Shown here one piece after another: positions 15,813-15,832 of a stretch of 15,832 bases of DNA (its first letter is position 1; every line of letters starts with the position of its first letter). The notes beneath the pieces were generated by a model that was not told the origin of the DNA, did not search any database, and saw only the letters and a program-made list of their open reading frames with translations. The position numbers and the translations under genes are program-made. The stretch comes from Synechococcus sp. PL34863bin_39 (GTDB taxonomy: Bacteria > Cyanobacteriota > Cyanobacteriia > PCC-6307 > Cyanobiaceae): NCBI GenBank assembly GCA_011523155.1, contig WTHL01000136.1:1-15832 (forward strand), written 5' to 3'.

Positions 15813-15832
15813 CCGCAGCAAGCAACCCCTCT

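Overview
The window is about 15.8 kb of gene-dense, GC-rich, chromosomal-looking DNA from a cyanobacterium, most likely of the marine/picoplanktonic Synechococcus-Cyanobium lineage. The support is PsbU (an extrinsic photosystem II protein), a probable PetL subunit of cytochrome b6f, a VKOR-thioredoxin fusion, and cyanobacterial families of unknown function (DUF4346, DUF3120, and a TIGR03279-type PDZ/radical SAM protein). I see no rRNA, tRNA, CRISPR array, insertion sequence, integrase or prophage gene. All family calls were made by eye from the sequence, without database searches.

Layout. Positions 1-2165 (+) form a tight run: the 3' end of a RibD-like reductase, a FemAB/GNAT-like acyltransferase and a DUF4346 protein. 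A short convergent gap holding imperfect 16-bp repeats separates this run from a minus-strand B12-binding-type radical SAM protein (2243-3817). Next comes a tiny plus-strand ORF that looks like petL (3996-4088). It converges on a minus-strand pair with a 4-nt overlap, rimO and an MFS exporter (transcribed from about 6746 down to 4120). Divergent from rimO is a VKOR-thioredoxin fusion gene (6871-7812, +), which ends only 6 bp from the end of nadB (9504-7819, -). Upstream of nadB on the same strand are psbU and a DUF3120 membrane protein. A clear intrinsic terminator after psbU sits directly in front of nadB. From 10959 to 15812 (+) runs a second gene series: uppP, the PDZ/radical SAM protein, a TolC-like outer-membrane channel and an inositol-monophosphatase-family enzyme.

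How the genes fit together. This is mostly housekeeping: cofactor synthesis (RibD-like, NadB), cell-envelope lipid recycling and export (UppP, TolC-like, MFS), oxidative folding of lumen/periplasm proteins (VKOR fusion), ribosome modification (RimO) and photosynthesis (PsbU, PetL). Three different radical SAM proteins lie within about 11 kb, two of them of unknown function. I found no convincing multi-gene novel system. The points most worth checking are the small petL ORF, the psbU terminator that redefines the nadB start, the two orphan radical SAM proteins and the repeat cluster at 2199-2260.
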